From assembly GCA_946482515.1 (NCBI GenBank), contig CAMLRS010000002.1, positions 310,001 through 374,000 of the forward strand: a DNA stretch of 64,000 nt. Reading direction: 5' to 3'. The notes below the pieces were generated by a model. It did not search any database, was not told the origin of the DNA, and worked only from the letters and a program-made list of their open reading frames with translations. Origin of the DNA: an uncultured Flavobacteriales bacterium. Lineage in GTDB: Bacteria > Bacteroidota > Bacteroidia > Flavobacteriales > Crocinitomicaceae. The position numbers and the translations under genes were made by a program. Positions 8,866 through 18,481 of this stretch are shown piece by piece (the stretch's first letter is position 1; each line of letters begins with the position of its first letter).

Positions 8866-8873
8866 TATATTTG
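8866..8873 (+). promoter_or_regulatory. Candidate -7 box overlapping the flippase start
   Basis: TATATTTG matches TAnnTTTG exactly and overlaps the TTG codon at 8871. If functional, it would give an internal transcript and favour the in-frame TTG at 8931 as start. No clear -33 TTG is present. Confidence 0.35.
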
Positions 8874-10259
8874 ACAGAGAAGCACACACTACTACACCAG
8901 CTCTCCAAACCCAAGAGAACGCATAACCAATTGTCAGTCAACAAGAACATATTTTATTCTTTCCTTGTCCAGGGACCGACGCTTGTTCTTAGCCTGTTCA
9001 TTAATTTCTTTATTACCCGTACTATTCAGGCAGAAGGTCGTGGCGTTTATGCGGTTTTCGTCTCCGATACGGACCTTTTTTCGCTCTTCCTGGGTTTTAC
9101 GATCACATCGGCAGTCGTATTTTTTGTCGCCAACAAGAACATTTCTCTTGAAAAGATCATGGGATTGGGCATTCTGGTGACATTGATCGGAACAGCCATC
9201 CTGACCGTATTGTTAGTGGTGCTCTATAACTGGAAGCTGAAATCGTTCATTTTGCCCGATGATTATGACGAGCCATTTCACTATCTCTACCTGATCGGCT
9301 GTTTCGTCGTCGTCATGTTATCTTCCATCATCAACTCTGTTTTCCAGGGAATTACGCGCTTCCGATTGGTCAATGGTGTGACATTGTTCAACAGTCTCCT
9401 GAATTTTACCGTTTTCGGTATCGCTTACTACCTCTACCAATTTGAGCATGTAAAAATTACGGTCAATACAATTCTTCAATTGACCTTCCTGATGTTCCTC
9501 ACCAATTTCCTGTTGTGGTTATTCCTCTACCTCAGGCACATAAAGGTAATTCCCGTTTTCCGTTTTCATTACACATCCGATATCAAGCCGCTGTTCGTCT
9601 TTATGACGATAGGCCACCTGGCCCACATGATCAGCTTTCTTACGTATCGTATGGATTTCTGGATCGTGGAGTATTACAAAGGCTCGGTTGAGCTGGGTTA
9701 CTACGCACAATCGGCAGGGCTGGCACAAATGTTCTGGAGCATCACCAATCCGATTGCTACCGTGCTCGTACCGTATATGTCGGCCAAAAGCGATGAAAGC
9801 AGCCGTACCACCTTTGCATTTTTCTCCCGCTTGAATTTCACCATCATCTTAGGCTTCGTACTGGTGTTCTTTTTCATAGCCCCCTTTTTCTTCCCCATCT
9901 ACGGAGCCGATTTCATCCGATCGGTGATTCCATTCCAGATCCTCATTTTCGGGATCCTGATGTCGTGTGTATCGAAAATTTTTGCGGTCTATATTTATTC
10001 CCACAACAAAATCCATTACAACCTCTACGCGACCATTATCGGTTTCATTCTCACGATTGTGCTTGACTTTGTGCTGATCCCGAAAATGGGTATTATCGGG
10101 GCCAGCATCGCTTCAACGACGGCCTATTTTGCGACAGCAGCTGTTACCGCTTATTTTTTACATTATTCGTTCAGGATCAATTTGAAACAATGTTTCCTCG
10201 TATCTTTGAGCGATATTCGGATCGTGCTAACAAAGCTTCGCAGTAATTTTTTGCGATAA
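8871..10259 (+). CDS. Wzx-like polysaccharide flippase (MOP superfamily)
   Basis: Up to 462 residues with some 12-14 hydrophobic helices. The first (KNIFYSFLVQGPTLVLSLFINF) carries the typical start of Wzx-type transporters, followed by the short EGRGVYA motif common near their N-terminus. The C-terminal half has the polysaccharide-biosynthesis-C pattern (GIIGASIASTTAYF). It should flip undecaprenyl-linked repeat units across the inner membrane. There is no ATG in the first 90 codons: the start is TTG at 8871 or, more in line with the family, TTG at 8931. It lies 10 bp after the Wzy-like gene. Confidence 0.85.
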   Translation: MTEKHTLLHQLSKPKRTHNQLSVNKNIFYSFLVQGPTLVLSLFINFFITRTIQAEGRGVYAVFVSDTDLFSLFLGFTITSAVVFFVANKNISLEKIMGLGILVTLIGTAILTVLLVVLYNWKLKSFILPDDYDEPFHYLYLIGCFVVVMLSSIINSVFQGITRFRLVNGVTLFNSLLNFTVFGIAYYLYQFEHVKITVNTILQLTFLMFLTNFLLWLFLYLRHIKVIPVFRFHYTSDIKPLFVFMTIGHLAHMISFLTYRMDFWIVEYYKGSVELGYYAQSAGLAQMFWSITNPIATVLVPYMSAKSDESSRTTFAFFSRLNFTIILGFVLVFFFIAPFFFPIYGADFIRSVIPFQILIFGILMSCVSKIFAVYIYSHNKIHYNLYATIIGFILTIVLDFVLIPKMGIIGASIASTTAYFATAAVTAYFLHYSFRINLKQCFLVSLSDIRIVLTKLRSNFLR

Positions 10260-10261
10260 AA

Positions 10262-10981
10262 ATGAAAATGAAAACGAATAAGGAAATAGCTGATTTTTAC
10301 GATGGTTATGTCGATCGCCAGCAAACAATCTGGCACAACGAGCGGCATTATTTCCTGCTGGAAGAGCTCAAAAAGTCCGGCATGAAATCCGGATCGGTTG
10401 TCCTGGAGATCGGATGCGGCATTGGCACCATGACCAACCTCATCGCACCGGTTGTTCAACCCGGCAAGCTTGTAGCTTCCGATATCAGCCCCAAGAGCGT
10501 AGAAGCAGCACGTCACAACAATAAGCAACACACCAATATAGAATACATTACAGCGGATTCCACTTCGCACGTATTCCCCGATCTGACTTATGATTTCATC
10601 GTTTTACTGGACGTAATGGAACATATACAGGAACCCTACCGGGAAGACATGGTTCGCCTGATCGCCGGACGTATGAACGAAGGAACACAATTCATTATGA
10701 ATGTTCCGGCACCTCATGCGCACATCCATGCGATCGAGCATTTCCCAGATGCCATGCAGCTTGTAGAAGTACCTGTATTCCTGAAGGACATGGTGCCACT
10801 GTTCGAAGCAAACGGGCTGGAAATTGTCCGGTTCTTTACCTACGATATGTGGCAAAACGATGAATACCAGTATTACGAGATCAGGAAAAAGTCCCCTTAT
10901 GTTTTCCGTAAAACACAGCCTGCGGCTTCACTGAATCCGTATTCGCTGGCCAGACGGATCAAACGCAAACTGGGACGTTAG
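10262..10981 (+). CDS. Class I SAM-dependent methyltransferase
   Basis: 239 residues. The glycine-rich motif I (EIGCGIG, 49-55) is followed by the acidic loop ASDISPKS and the post-I/II strand FIVLLDVMEHIQ, typical of Methyltransf_11/23 enzymes. The C-terminal region has a substrate lid (VPVFLKDMVPLFEANGLEIVRFFTYD) and a basic tail (RRIKRKLGR). It sits two bases after the flippase stop and before a glycosyltransferase, so the acceptor is probably a sugar or the growing glycan. An internal ATG at 10268 is an alternative start. Confidence 0.85.
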   Translation: MKMKTNKEIADFYDGYVDRQQTIWHNERHYFLLEELKKSGMKSGSVVLEIGCGIGTMTNLIAPVVQPGKLVASDISPKSVEAARHNNKQHTNIEYITADSTSHVFPDLTYDFIVLLDVMEHIQEPYREDMVRLIAGRMNEGTQFIMNVPAPHAHIHAIEHFPDAMQLVEVPVFLKDMVPLFEANGLEIVRFFTYDMWQNDEYQYYEIRKKSPYVFRKTQPAASLNPYSLARRIKRKLGR

Positions 10982-10993
10982 AATGGTGAATGT

Positions 10994-12133
10994 ATGAGAA
11001 TTGCTTTTTTTGCTGACATATTTGACAATCATAACCAAAAGTGGTTTCGAAGACTTTCGGAGGACCATGAACTAATCGTATTCTGTCAGAACAATCTTAC
11101 AACCCCTCTTCCGACCATTCCGGGTGTAACCGTTTACCCGATCCTGCTGTTTCCATATCCTTTGCGTGAAATGCGCAGGCGAAAAAAATCATTAGAACAA
11201 ATCAGGCAACTATTGGTAAAACATCAGGTTGATCTGCTTCATAGTATTTATGCTTTCCCATTCGCCATCTGGGCGCATGAAACCGGCTTTGGAAAACATT
11301 TGATCACAACCTACGGTTCGGACGTGCTGATCGATTACCCGGCACTTAGCCGACATACGAGCTTTCAGCACCGGATTTCCAACTACCTGATGCGGCGAAA
11401 AATGGAACGTGCTTTCCGTGATGCCCAGTATATCACGTCCACTTCGATCGGTCAAAAACAGGTGGCATCCTCGATAGTTGGCGAAAGCGATAAGCTTAGC
11501 GTCGTACGGACCGGGGTCGACACAAATGAATTCCTGACCATCTTCAACAGCTTCAGCAATCCTGCGCCAGAACGCGTGATCTTATCGATTCGTGCCATGC
11601 AGGAGCTCTACAATATTCATGTGATCGTCGACGCATTTGCTTATTTAAAGCAACAACAAAACGATTCTTCCCTTCAGCTCTGGCTGATCGATTATTGCAC
11701 CGATCCTGCTTATGCAGAGCAAATCCGGGAGCAAATTCGTTCACATGGTCTGGACAACGCTGTTGTTATTTTGCCCGGACAGTCGAAAGAACAGCTTATT
11801 CGCACTTATTATGACGCTGAAGTTGTCGTGATGGTACCGCAATCTGACGGAACACCGGTTACAGGTGTTGAAACGCTACTTTCGGGCAAACCACTCGTTA
11901 TGGGCGATCTTGCTTATGATCCTGATCTCTTCAATGAACAAACAGTCTGGCAAACCGATCGCAACGATGCGAAGGCATTGGCTCAACAGCTGATCGAAGT
12001 GCTGGCGCTGCCTGAGACCAGTGTTCAGGCGAAAACATCGGCCGGAAGACAGGCTGCTATTGAATATGCCGACCTGCACAATGAAATTGCTAAAATTGAA
12101 ACCCTTTACCGGAAAATCGTAGCCCATGAATGA
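10994..12133 (+). CDS. Glycosyltransferase, GT4 family
   Basis: 379 residues with the two Rossmann-like halves of GT-B enzymes. The N-domain has HSIYAFPFAIWAHE and TTYGSDVLI. The C-domain has the GT1/GT4 donor-binding segment DGTPVTGVETLLSGKPLVM, whose Glu replaces the first Glu of the usual E-x7-E pair. It should transfer one sugar from a nucleotide donor to the lipid-linked glycan at the inner-membrane face. It overlaps the amidotransferase by 8 bp, which implies translational coupling. Confidence 0.85.
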   Translation: MRIAFFADIFDNHNQKWFRRLSEDHELIVFCQNNLTTPLPTIPGVTVYPILLFPYPLREMRRRKKSLEQIRQLLVKHQVDLLHSIYAFPFAIWAHETGFGKHLITTYGSDVLIDYPALSRHTSFQHRISNYLMRRKMERAFRDAQYITSTSIGQKQVASSIVGESDKLSVVRTGVDTNEFLTIFNSFSNPAPERVILSIRAMQELYNIHVIVDAFAYLKQQQNDSSLQLWLIDYCTDPAYAEQIREQIRSHGLDNAVVILPGQSKEQLIRTYYDAEVVVMVPQSDGTPVTGVETLLSGKPLVMGDLAYDPDLFNEQTVWQTDRNDAKALAQQLIEVLALPETSVQAKTSAGRQAAIEYADLHNEIAKIETLYRKIVAHE

Positions 12134-13277
12134 AGTCGTAATACGCTGCAGCCGCTGTATCATGGATACGATTTCCGATCCGGGCATCCGCTTCGATACC
12201 GAGGGTGTTTGTCATTATTGCCGGGGCTACGACGAGTTACTGGCCAAGAACAGCATCTTCAGTGCCAATAAGAACCTGGACCAGCTGCACAAAATCGTTG
12301 ATACCATCAAGGAAGCAGGAAAAGGCAAACCGTATGATTGCCTGATCGGTGTGAGCGGCGGTGTAGACAGCACTTACCTTGCCTACCAGGCTAAACAGCT
12401 GGGCCTGCGTCCGCTGGTACTACATTACGATAACGGCTGGAACTCGTCACTGGCAGTTGTCAACATTGAAAACATCGTTAAGAAACTAGGCTTTGACCTG
12501 TTCACTTACGTAAATGACTGGGATGAATTCCGCGACATCCAGCTGGCCTTCATCAAGGCATCTGTAGTGGATATCGAAATGATTACCGATCACGCTATCA
12601 GCGCTATTTGTTACAAAGCTGCTGCTCAGCACGACATCCGCTATATCATCGCCGGCACGAACACTGCAACTGAGTTCATACTTCCGCCTGCGTGGTACCA
12701 TTGGAAAAGCGATGCCCTGAACATTGCAGCTATCCACAATCGATTTGGTAAGGTGAAGCGCACTTCTTTTCCGTTGCTGCGTCATTTTCCACGGATGTAT
12801 TACAAGAAGGTCAAACGTATGGAAGTCGTTTCGCTGCTTGATTACATGGAGTACGACAAGGCGAAAGCCAAAGAAACCATTATCCGGGAGCTCGACTGGA
12901 AGGATTATGGCGGCAAACACTATGAATCCATATTCACCCGGTTTTACCAGGCTTACATTCTGCCGGTGAAATTCGGTATCGACAAACGCAAAGCACACCT
13001 TTCTTCCCTGATCTGCTCCGGACAAATGACGCGCGAAGAAGCACTGGCAGCACTCGATGAACCGATTTGCGATCCGGAAGTGCTGGCCAACGATAAGGAA
13101 TTTGTGCTCAAAAAGCTCGGACTTTCCGAAGCAGAGTTCAATCGCATCATGCGGGAGCCGGCCAGGCAGCACACCGATTATCCTTCGTACCTCAATCGCC
13201 ATTACAAAATGGCCGCGATCTTTTTTGCAACCGTTCGCCCGCTGACAAGGCTGGTAAAAAAACTCCGAAGGCGATGA
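12126..13277 (+). CDS. N-acetyl-sugar amidotransferase (WbpG/PseA family)
   Basis: 383 residues. The N-terminus has paired cysteines (CSRC at 8-11, CHYC at 29-32), a likely zinc site, then the ATP-pyrophosphatase P-loop GVSGGVDST (75-83). WbpG-type enzymes convert an acetamido group on a UDP-sugar to an acetamidino group, using ammonia delivered by a HisH/HisF-like pair. Neither partner is encoded anywhere in this window. Other blocks that match the family include NDWDEFRDIQ and GTNTATEF. It overlaps both neighbouring genes. The product sugar is not known. Confidence 0.85.
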   Translation: MNEVVIRCSRCIMDTISDPGIRFDTEGVCHYCRGYDELLAKNSIFSANKNLDQLHKIVDTIKEAGKGKPYDCLIGVSGGVDSTYLAYQAKQLGLRPLVLHYDNGWNSSLAVVNIENIVKKLGFDLFTYVNDWDEFRDIQLAFIKASVVDIEMITDHAISAICYKAAAQHDIRYIIAGTNTATEFILPPAWYHWKSDALNIAAIHNRFGKVKRTSFPLLRHFPRMYYKKVKRMEVVSLLDYMEYDKAKAKETIIRELDWKDYGGKHYESIFTRFYQAYILPVKFGIDKRKAHLSSLICSGQMTREEALAALDEPICDPEVLANDKEFVLKKLGLSEAEFNRIMREPARQHTDYPSYLNRHYKMAAIFFATVRPLTRLVKKLRRR

Positions 13278-14389
13278 GCAAACGGATACAGCTTTCGGAT
13301 AAAAACATCCTGCTGTTTTCCAATGAGCCCTGGGGCGACATCTGGTTCAGCAAGCACCATTATGCTCTAACGCTCTCACAACATAACGAAGTCTGGTTCA
13401 TCAACCCGGCGGGAAAATGGCACTGGAAGAACTTGTTTCTTCGAAAACCGGAAGTTGTAGAAATTCAACCAGGCCTGAAAAGCGTAACGTATCGGAACCT
13501 GTTCCCCAAAACAGGGAGCAACCGTTTGTTCCGAAAATTGAACGACCGAATCATCGCGCGGGAGATTTGCCAATTGATGGATCACAGGGAACGTTTTTTT
13601 TTCTCCTTCGATCCTATACGTTTTTCAACACCAGCTTTGTTTCGTCCGGAAGCAGCTATTTATTACTGCGTTGATGCACACGAGCACCTCGCGCCTGAAC
13701 GGGAGCTGGCACGTAATTGCGACCTGATCCTGATCGTAAGCGAACCATTGCGAAAAAAATTTGCCGGTATTACAACGCCGGTCGAACTGCTTCCACACGG
13801 CATACCTGATAATTCGTATTCGCTGGCACAACGGCTGCTGCCAACGGAAAAGCAGCAGGCATTGTACATGGGATCGATCGATCACCGGTTCGATTTCACC
13901 ACATTGCATACGATTGCATCGGAACACCCGTCCTATACATTTCTCATTTTTGGACCTGTCAACACATCCAAAATCACGGGTGATGATGTCCAACAACTGG
14001 CCTTATGCGAAGCACTTCCAAATGTCCGTTTTCGGGGAGCAGTTCCTTTTCGCGAACTGGCTCCTTATATCCTGGAATCGTCCATTTGCCTGTGCTTATC
14101 GAAGACCGGCCGGGAAGCCGACACAATGAATTCCCTAAAAATTTTGCAATATTTGTCTTACGGCAAAACGGTGGTGACGAATTATTTTCAGACATACGAG
14201 CAGGCTCCTGCAAATCTGCTTTACATGGCAAATACAGACAATTACCCTGCCGTATTCGCCAGCCGGATTATTGAAAAAAGCACAGAAGCAGACCGGCAAA
14301 TGCGGATCGAATACGCCATGCAATTCAGTTATCCGAAGCTCATCGAAGAAATCGAAACAATGATGCATCAACAACTTACAGCCGAATGA
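13274..14389 (+). CDS. Glycosyltransferase, GT1/GT4-like
   Basis: 371 residues with a GT-B layout. The N-half includes LLFSNEPWGDIWFSKHHYA and YYCVDAHEH, a pattern seen in Bacteroidota GT4-like enzymes. The C-half has LYMGSIDHRFDF, the interdomain acceptor part, and the donor-binding stretch TMNSLKILQYLSYGKTVV. The usual C-terminal E-x7-E is replaced by D-T-M-N-S-L-K-I-L-Q-Y-L, close to the K-x-x-x-Y-x-A type found in related families. It overlaps its neighbours by 4 bp on both sides. Confidence 0.75.
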   Translation: MSKRIQLSDKNILLFSNEPWGDIWFSKHHYALTLSQHNEVWFINPAGKWHWKNLFLRKPEVVEIQPGLKSVTYRNLFPKTGSNRLFRKLNDRIIAREICQLMDHRERFFFSFDPIRFSTPALFRPEAAIYYCVDAHEHLAPERELARNCDLILIVSEPLRKKFAGITTPVELLPHGIPDNSYSLAQRLLPTEKQQALYMGSIDHRFDFTTLHTIASEHPSYTFLIFGPVNTSKITGDDVQQLALCEALPNVRFRGAVPFRELAPYILESSICLCLSKTGREADTMNSLKILQYLSYGKTVVTNYFQTYEQAPANLLYMANTDNYPAVFASRIIEKSTEADRQMRIEYAMQFSYPKLIEEIETMMHQQLTAE

Positions 14390-15507
14390 AGCACGTTGTT
14401 TTCCTCATGGCCAATAACAGCTCCGTTCCCTACTTCAGTTGGTTTGCGGAACGCTCACAGGAACTAAAGGATGTAAAGATCACCTTTATCGCCCTGCATC
14501 GCTCAGAACCACTGATGCTGGAAGAAATGAAATCCTATGGCTGCGATTGCATCTGGATCCCATTTGACAACAGCCGACGCAAACAAGAATGGCTGCGGGT
14601 CGTTTTCCGCTTGTACAAAACATTCCGGAAGCTCCGTCCCGATGTGGTCCACGCTCATTTGTTCGACGATACGCTTCCATCAGTCATCGCTGCTCGCTGG
14701 GCGGGTGTGAAAACCATTGTGGCAACCAAGCAGGACACGACTTTCCATTGGTACTACGCCCCGAAAGCCGTTTTCCTCGATCGCCTGATCAATCGCAAGG
14801 CGACGCACCTGATCGCTGTTTCAGAAGAATGCCGTGATTTTATCCTGGAAAAGGAAAAAGCCGAGGCCGGCAAAGTCCACTTGATCCACCACGGCATTCC
14901 GATCCAGAAACGACTCGCGACCATCCAGGAAAACACACGAGAACAGTTCATCCGGCAGTATGGCCTGGAGAATCGTATTGTTATCGGTACCGTAGCACGA
15001 CTGATCGAATGGAAAGGTTATCGCTATATCATTGAAGCTGCCAAAGAAGTGGTGCGGCTCAATGATCAGGTAGTGTTCCTCTTTGTGGGTAATGGCGACC
15101 AAAAATCGGAGCTGCAGTCGCTGGTACAGGAGAATGGACTGGAAAACCATGTGGTTTTTACCGACTGGATTGAGCAGCGCGATATGCCATCGCTGTTTTC
15201 CCTGTTCGATATTTACCTGCATGCCGCTTCGATGGAGCCGTTTGGATTTGTGATTGCCGAAGCTATGGCCCACAGTCTGCCAATTGTCTCAACGGCTACA
15301 GGTTCAGCCAAAGACGGAATCGTGCACAAGGAAAACGGCTACCTGGTTGCCGATAAAAATGCCGCTGAAATTGTAGAAGGTCTGCGTTTTATGCTGGAAG
15401 CTGACCGTAAAGCAATCGGACAAAAAGCGTTCGAAGCAGGGCAACGCTTGTATGATTTTCCCATCATGTATGGAAACTATCTTCAACTCTACGATTCTGC
15501 CCGATGA
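14386..15507 (+). CDS. Glycosyltransferase, GT4 family
   Basis: 373 residues and the clearest GT4 enzyme of the locus. It has the N-domain motif DVVHAHLFDDTLPS, the linker IGTVARLIEWKGYRYIIEA, and the C-terminal EPFGFVIAEAMAHSLPIV, which carries the E-x7-E donor site. It probably retains the anomeric configuration and uses a UDP- or GDP-sugar. ATGA overlaps (4 bp) link it to the genes on both sides. Confidence 0.92.
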   Translation: MKHVVFLMANNSSVPYFSWFAERSQELKDVKITFIALHRSEPLMLEEMKSYGCDCIWIPFDNSRRKQEWLRVVFRLYKTFRKLRPDVVHAHLFDDTLPSVIAARWAGVKTIVATKQDTTFHWYYAPKAVFLDRLINRKATHLIAVSEECRDFILEKEKAEAGKVHLIHHGIPIQKRLATIQENTREQFIRQYGLENRIVIGTVARLIEWKGYRYIIEAAKEVVRLNDQVVFLFVGNGDQKSELQSLVQENGLENHVVFTDWIEQRDMPSLFSLFDIYLHAASMEPFGFVIAEAMAHSLPIVSTATGSAKDGIVHKENGYLVADKNAAEIVEGLRFMLEADRKAIGQKAFEAGQRLYDFPIMYGNYLQLYDSAR

Positions 15508-16382
15508 AACGTTTTTTCAAGCAGATTTACAACCTTATCCCCTTCAAACAAGCCCTCTACCGGGGCATGCGCAATGTATTCAAACCGTCTTCACGCGTCT
15601 ATCAGCACTTACATTTCCACGGTTTTTTCAAGGTAAAAGTTGCTCCCCAAAAATACTTTCAGTTATACCATCACGGAACGATCGAGGAGAACGAGATTTT
15701 CTGGAACGGCTTGTATAACGGCTGGGAGAAGAAAACCATCTCGCTTTGGACGGAACTGGTGAAACGGGCCGATGTGATCTTCGACATAGGAGCAAACACC
15801 GGCCTGTATGCCCTTGTTGCGAAAACCCTGCAGCCAAAAGCTGAAGTACATTGCTTCGAGCCCGTCAAAGGAACATTTCGCCTGCTTCAAAAAAATATGG
15901 AGCGGAATCAATTCGATTGCCAGTTGCACGAAGTCGCTCTTTCAGATCAAACCGGCGAAGCTACCGTTTACCTCAAAAAGGGAGCGGATTTCGCCTACTC
16001 CGTTACGGTCAATAAAAACACATTGGACATCCCGGATGTCGATGCGGTAGCCATCCGGACGCAAACCCTCGCCGATTTTATCTCAGAGCAACAGATGGAT
16101 CGGATCTGCCTGATGAAGATCGATGTGGAAACACACGAAGTGGAAGTGCTCAAAGGCATGGGCCATTACCTCGATCGCCTGCGTCCGGTCATGATCATCG
16201 AAGTGCTGAACGCATCTATCGCTGAGCAATTAACGGAATTACTGAAAGATAAAGACTACCTTTATTTCAATATCGACGATGTGCGCGGCACGGTTCGGCA
16301 GACGGCCGTGATTGAAAAAAGCGACTTCTGGAATTACCTTGTCTGTGATAAGCTTACTGCACAATCTCTTGGTCTGATCTGA
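15504..16382 (+). CDS. FkbM-family methyltransferase
   Basis: 292 residues. The SAM site IFDIGANTGLY (92-102) and CFEPV (117-121) are followed by the FkbM core MKIDVETHEVEVLKGM (204-219) and IIEVLNAS. FkbM enzymes O-methylate hydroxyl groups on sugars or polyketides, so this one may cap or modify the glycan, perhaps ending chain growth. It overlaps the upstream gene by 4 bp and the next by 1 bp. Confidence 0.92.
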   Translation: MKRFFKQIYNLIPFKQALYRGMRNVFKPSSRVYQHLHFHGFFKVKVAPQKYFQLYHHGTIEENEIFWNGLYNGWEKKTISLWTELVKRADVIFDIGANTGLYALVAKTLQPKAEVHCFEPVKGTFRLLQKNMERNQFDCQLHEVALSDQTGEATVYLKKGADFAYSVTVNKNTLDIPDVDAVAIRTQTLADFISEQQMDRICLMKIDVETHEVEVLKGMGHYLDRLRPVMIIEVLNASIAEQLTELLKDKDYLYFNIDDVRGTVRQTAVIEKSDFWNYLVCDKLTAQSLGLI

Positions 16383-17239
16383 TGCCTGTTGTTTCCGTCA
16401 TAGTGCCTGTATACAATGCCGAACGTTTCATCGCTGAAACCATCGAAACGGTGCAGCAGCAAACGCTCACAGATTGGGAGTTGCTCCTCATTGACGACGG
16501 TTCGACAGACAGCTCACCGAAAATCATTGAATCGTATCTTTCCGACTCACGCATTCAATATCTCCGGAAAGAAAATGCCGGTGTTTCTGCGGCCAGAAAT
16601 ACAGGTATCGACAACGCCACAGGTGATTACTTCGCTTTCCTGGATGCCGATGACCTTTGGGATGCACACAACCTGGAAAAGAAAGTAGCCATACTGGAAC
16701 AAACCGGTTTGGATTTCAGCTTTTCCGATCTCGAAGAAATTGACGAACAATCGCAAAGCATTGGCCATGATCATCGCAATGGCGCTGAAATCCTCGCCAA
16801 CCTGCTCGAATGGAAAACCGTATTGGGACCTCCGAGTAATCTCGTTATCCGACGCGCCATTTTCACAAAAGACAACCTGCGGTTCGATTCGCAATTTTCA
16901 ACCGCCGCCGACCAGGATTTCGCGTTCCGGCTGGCAGCTAACTACAAAGGCACACATATCCGGGAGCCGCTGCTGCGGTACCGCGTACTGGCCAACAGCA
17001 TGAGCCGGAATATTGCCGTGATGGAGAAAGATCACATCGGCGTTTACCGGAAAGCTGCCGCCAACGGGTTGTTTACTTCTGCCTCACACCGTCGTAAAGC
17101 CTTTTCCAATCTGTACCTCATCCTGGCAGGAAGCTGGTGGAAACAAGGAAACAACAAGCTTCGCGGATGCGGCTTCATTCTTCGCGCCATTTTCAGCTGG
17201 CCGCCTGCGCTCCTTCAACTCTTTTCGAAAAGACTATGA
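16382..17239 (+). CDS. Glycosyltransferase, GT2 family
   Basis: 285 residues with a GT-A fold. The start VSVIVPVYNAERF, the nucleotide-binding DDGSTD (38-43), the NAGVSAARNTG region and the metal-binding LDADDLWD (87-94) are all present. The catalytic-base region is AADQDFAFRL. It inverts configuration and acts in the cytoplasm. The C-terminal 30 residues are hydrophobic and basic (FSWPPALLQLFSKRL), which may bind the membrane. Confidence 0.93.
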   Translation: MPVVSVIVPVYNAERFIAETIETVQQQTLTDWELLLIDDGSTDSSPKIIESYLSDSRIQYLRKENAGVSAARNTGIDNATGDYFAFLDADDLWDAHNLEKKVAILEQTGLDFSFSDLEEIDEQSQSIGHDHRNGAEILANLLEWKTVLGPPSNLVIRRAIFTKDNLRFDSQFSTAADQDFAFRLAANYKGTHIREPLLRYRVLANSMSRNIAVMEKDHIGVYRKAAANGLFTSASHRRKAFSNLYLILAGSWWKQGNNKLRGCGFILRAIFSWPPALLQLFSKRL

Positions 17240-18441
17240 GTGCCGACCCACATAACGTTCTGGTGTTGACCTATTGGGGGCGTAACGATGCCCTGATCCA
17301 AACCTACACGTTGCCGTATGTGCGCATGATCGCCCGCCATTTGCCGGAAGGAAGCAAAGTCGTTTTGCTGACACTCGACAAAGAGCCGCTTCCAGCTGGT
17401 CCGATCGAGGACAACATTCATGGAGTCAGTATTCCGTATCGTCCGTTTGGAATGAAAGGCCTGTTTATGTGGATGCAAACCATGCGTTTTCTCCTGCAGC
17501 TCATCCGGAAAGAACGCATTTCAACCATTCACGCCTGGTGTACGCCGGCCGGAATGATAGGCTACCTGCTTTCCAAACTTTCAGGGAAACGGCTTATCAT
17601 CGACAGCTACGAGCCACACGCTGAAGCTATGGTGGAAAACGGAACCTGGAAGCCGGGCAGCAAAGCCTTCAAGCTGCTCTTTGGCTTCGAAAAACGACAA
17701 ACCCATCGTGCTGCTGTATTGATTGCCGCTGCCGAAGGCATGAAAACGTATGCGCGTGAAAAATATGGAGAGCCTAGGGCTTCTTTTTTCGTAAAACCGG
17801 CTTGCGTCGACCTGGAATTGTTCTCCGATCGGAATAGCAAAAACCCGGAGCTGCTGCGCGATCTCGGGCTGGAAGGAAAGTTGATTTGCGTTTATGCAGG
17901 CAAATTCGGAGGCATTTACCTCGATCGCGAAGTCTTCGACTTTTTCAAGGTAGCGCAAGATCATTGGGGCGAACGCTTTCATGTCTTGTTGCTGACGAAT
18001 CACGATCGGGAAGAATTGGATCACTTTGCACGAGCTGCCGGATTCGATACCCAAAATATGACAACCGTTTTCGTTCCGCACCACCGCGTGCCGGATTACA
18101 TGGGATTGGGCGATTTTGCCGTCACGCCGGTGAAGCCCGTTCCAACCAAACGCTATTGCACACCGATCAAAAACGGTGAATACTGGGCGCTCGGACTTCC
18201 GGTCATTATTCCTGTCCATATTTCCGACGATTCCGAAATCATTGAACAAAATGGGATTGGCTACGTTTGGAAAAATCTTTCGGTGGACGAGTACCGGGCA
18301 TCCGTAGAGAAAATCGACCAGATGCTGCTGAAATCTCGCGCTGAAAACTATGCACTTATACGGCCATTTGCCGAAAACTACCGGAATTTTCAGCGTGCCG
18401 AAGCCATTTACAAAACGATATATAACAGCAACACCGTTTAA
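17236..18441 (+). CDS. Glycosyltransferase, GT4 family
   Basis: The ATG at 17236 overlaps the previous stop (ATGA) and is preferred to a 33-codon upstream extension inside the GT2 gene. The 401-residue product has an N-domain starting VLVLTYWGRNDALIQTY, with IHAWCTPAGMIGYLLSK, and a C-domain with VYAGKFGGIYLDREV and the donor stretch KNGEYWALGLPVIIPVHISDDSEII. The GEYWALGLPV segment, in place of E-x7-E, is a variant seen in distant GT4 proteins. It is the last gene of the first overlapping block; a 40-bp gap follows. Confidence 0.82.
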   Translation: MSADPHNVLVLTYWGRNDALIQTYTLPYVRMIARHLPEGSKVVLLTLDKEPLPAGPIEDNIHGVSIPYRPFGMKGLFMWMQTMRFLLQLIRKERISTIHAWCTPAGMIGYLLSKLSGKRLIIDSYEPHAEAMVENGTWKPGSKAFKLLFGFEKRQTHRAAVLIAAAEGMKTYAREKYGEPRASFFVKPACVDLELFSDRNSKNPELLRDLGLEGKLICVYAGKFGGIYLDREVFDFFKVAQDHWGERFHVLLLTNHDREELDHFARAAGFDTQNMTTVFVPHHRVPDYMGLGDFAVTPVKPVPTKRYCTPIKNGEYWALGLPVIIPVHISDDSEIIEQNGIGYVWKNLSVDEYRASVEKIDQMLLKSRAENYALIRPFAENYRNFQRAEAIYKTIYNSNTV

Positions 18442-18481
18442 TATTTCGGTACTTTTATTTTCGGTTACTCCATTTAATCGA

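Noticed and set aside
12486..13202. 238-codon minus-strand frame opposite the amidotransferase
   Set aside because: Antisense shadow; the sense gene has PP-loop and CxxC motifs and is in frame with its overlapping neighbours.
17137..17235. Longer start for the GT4 gene at 17236
   Set aside because: It lies wholly within the conserved GT2 gene; the ATGA overlap at 17236 fits the pattern of the locus.
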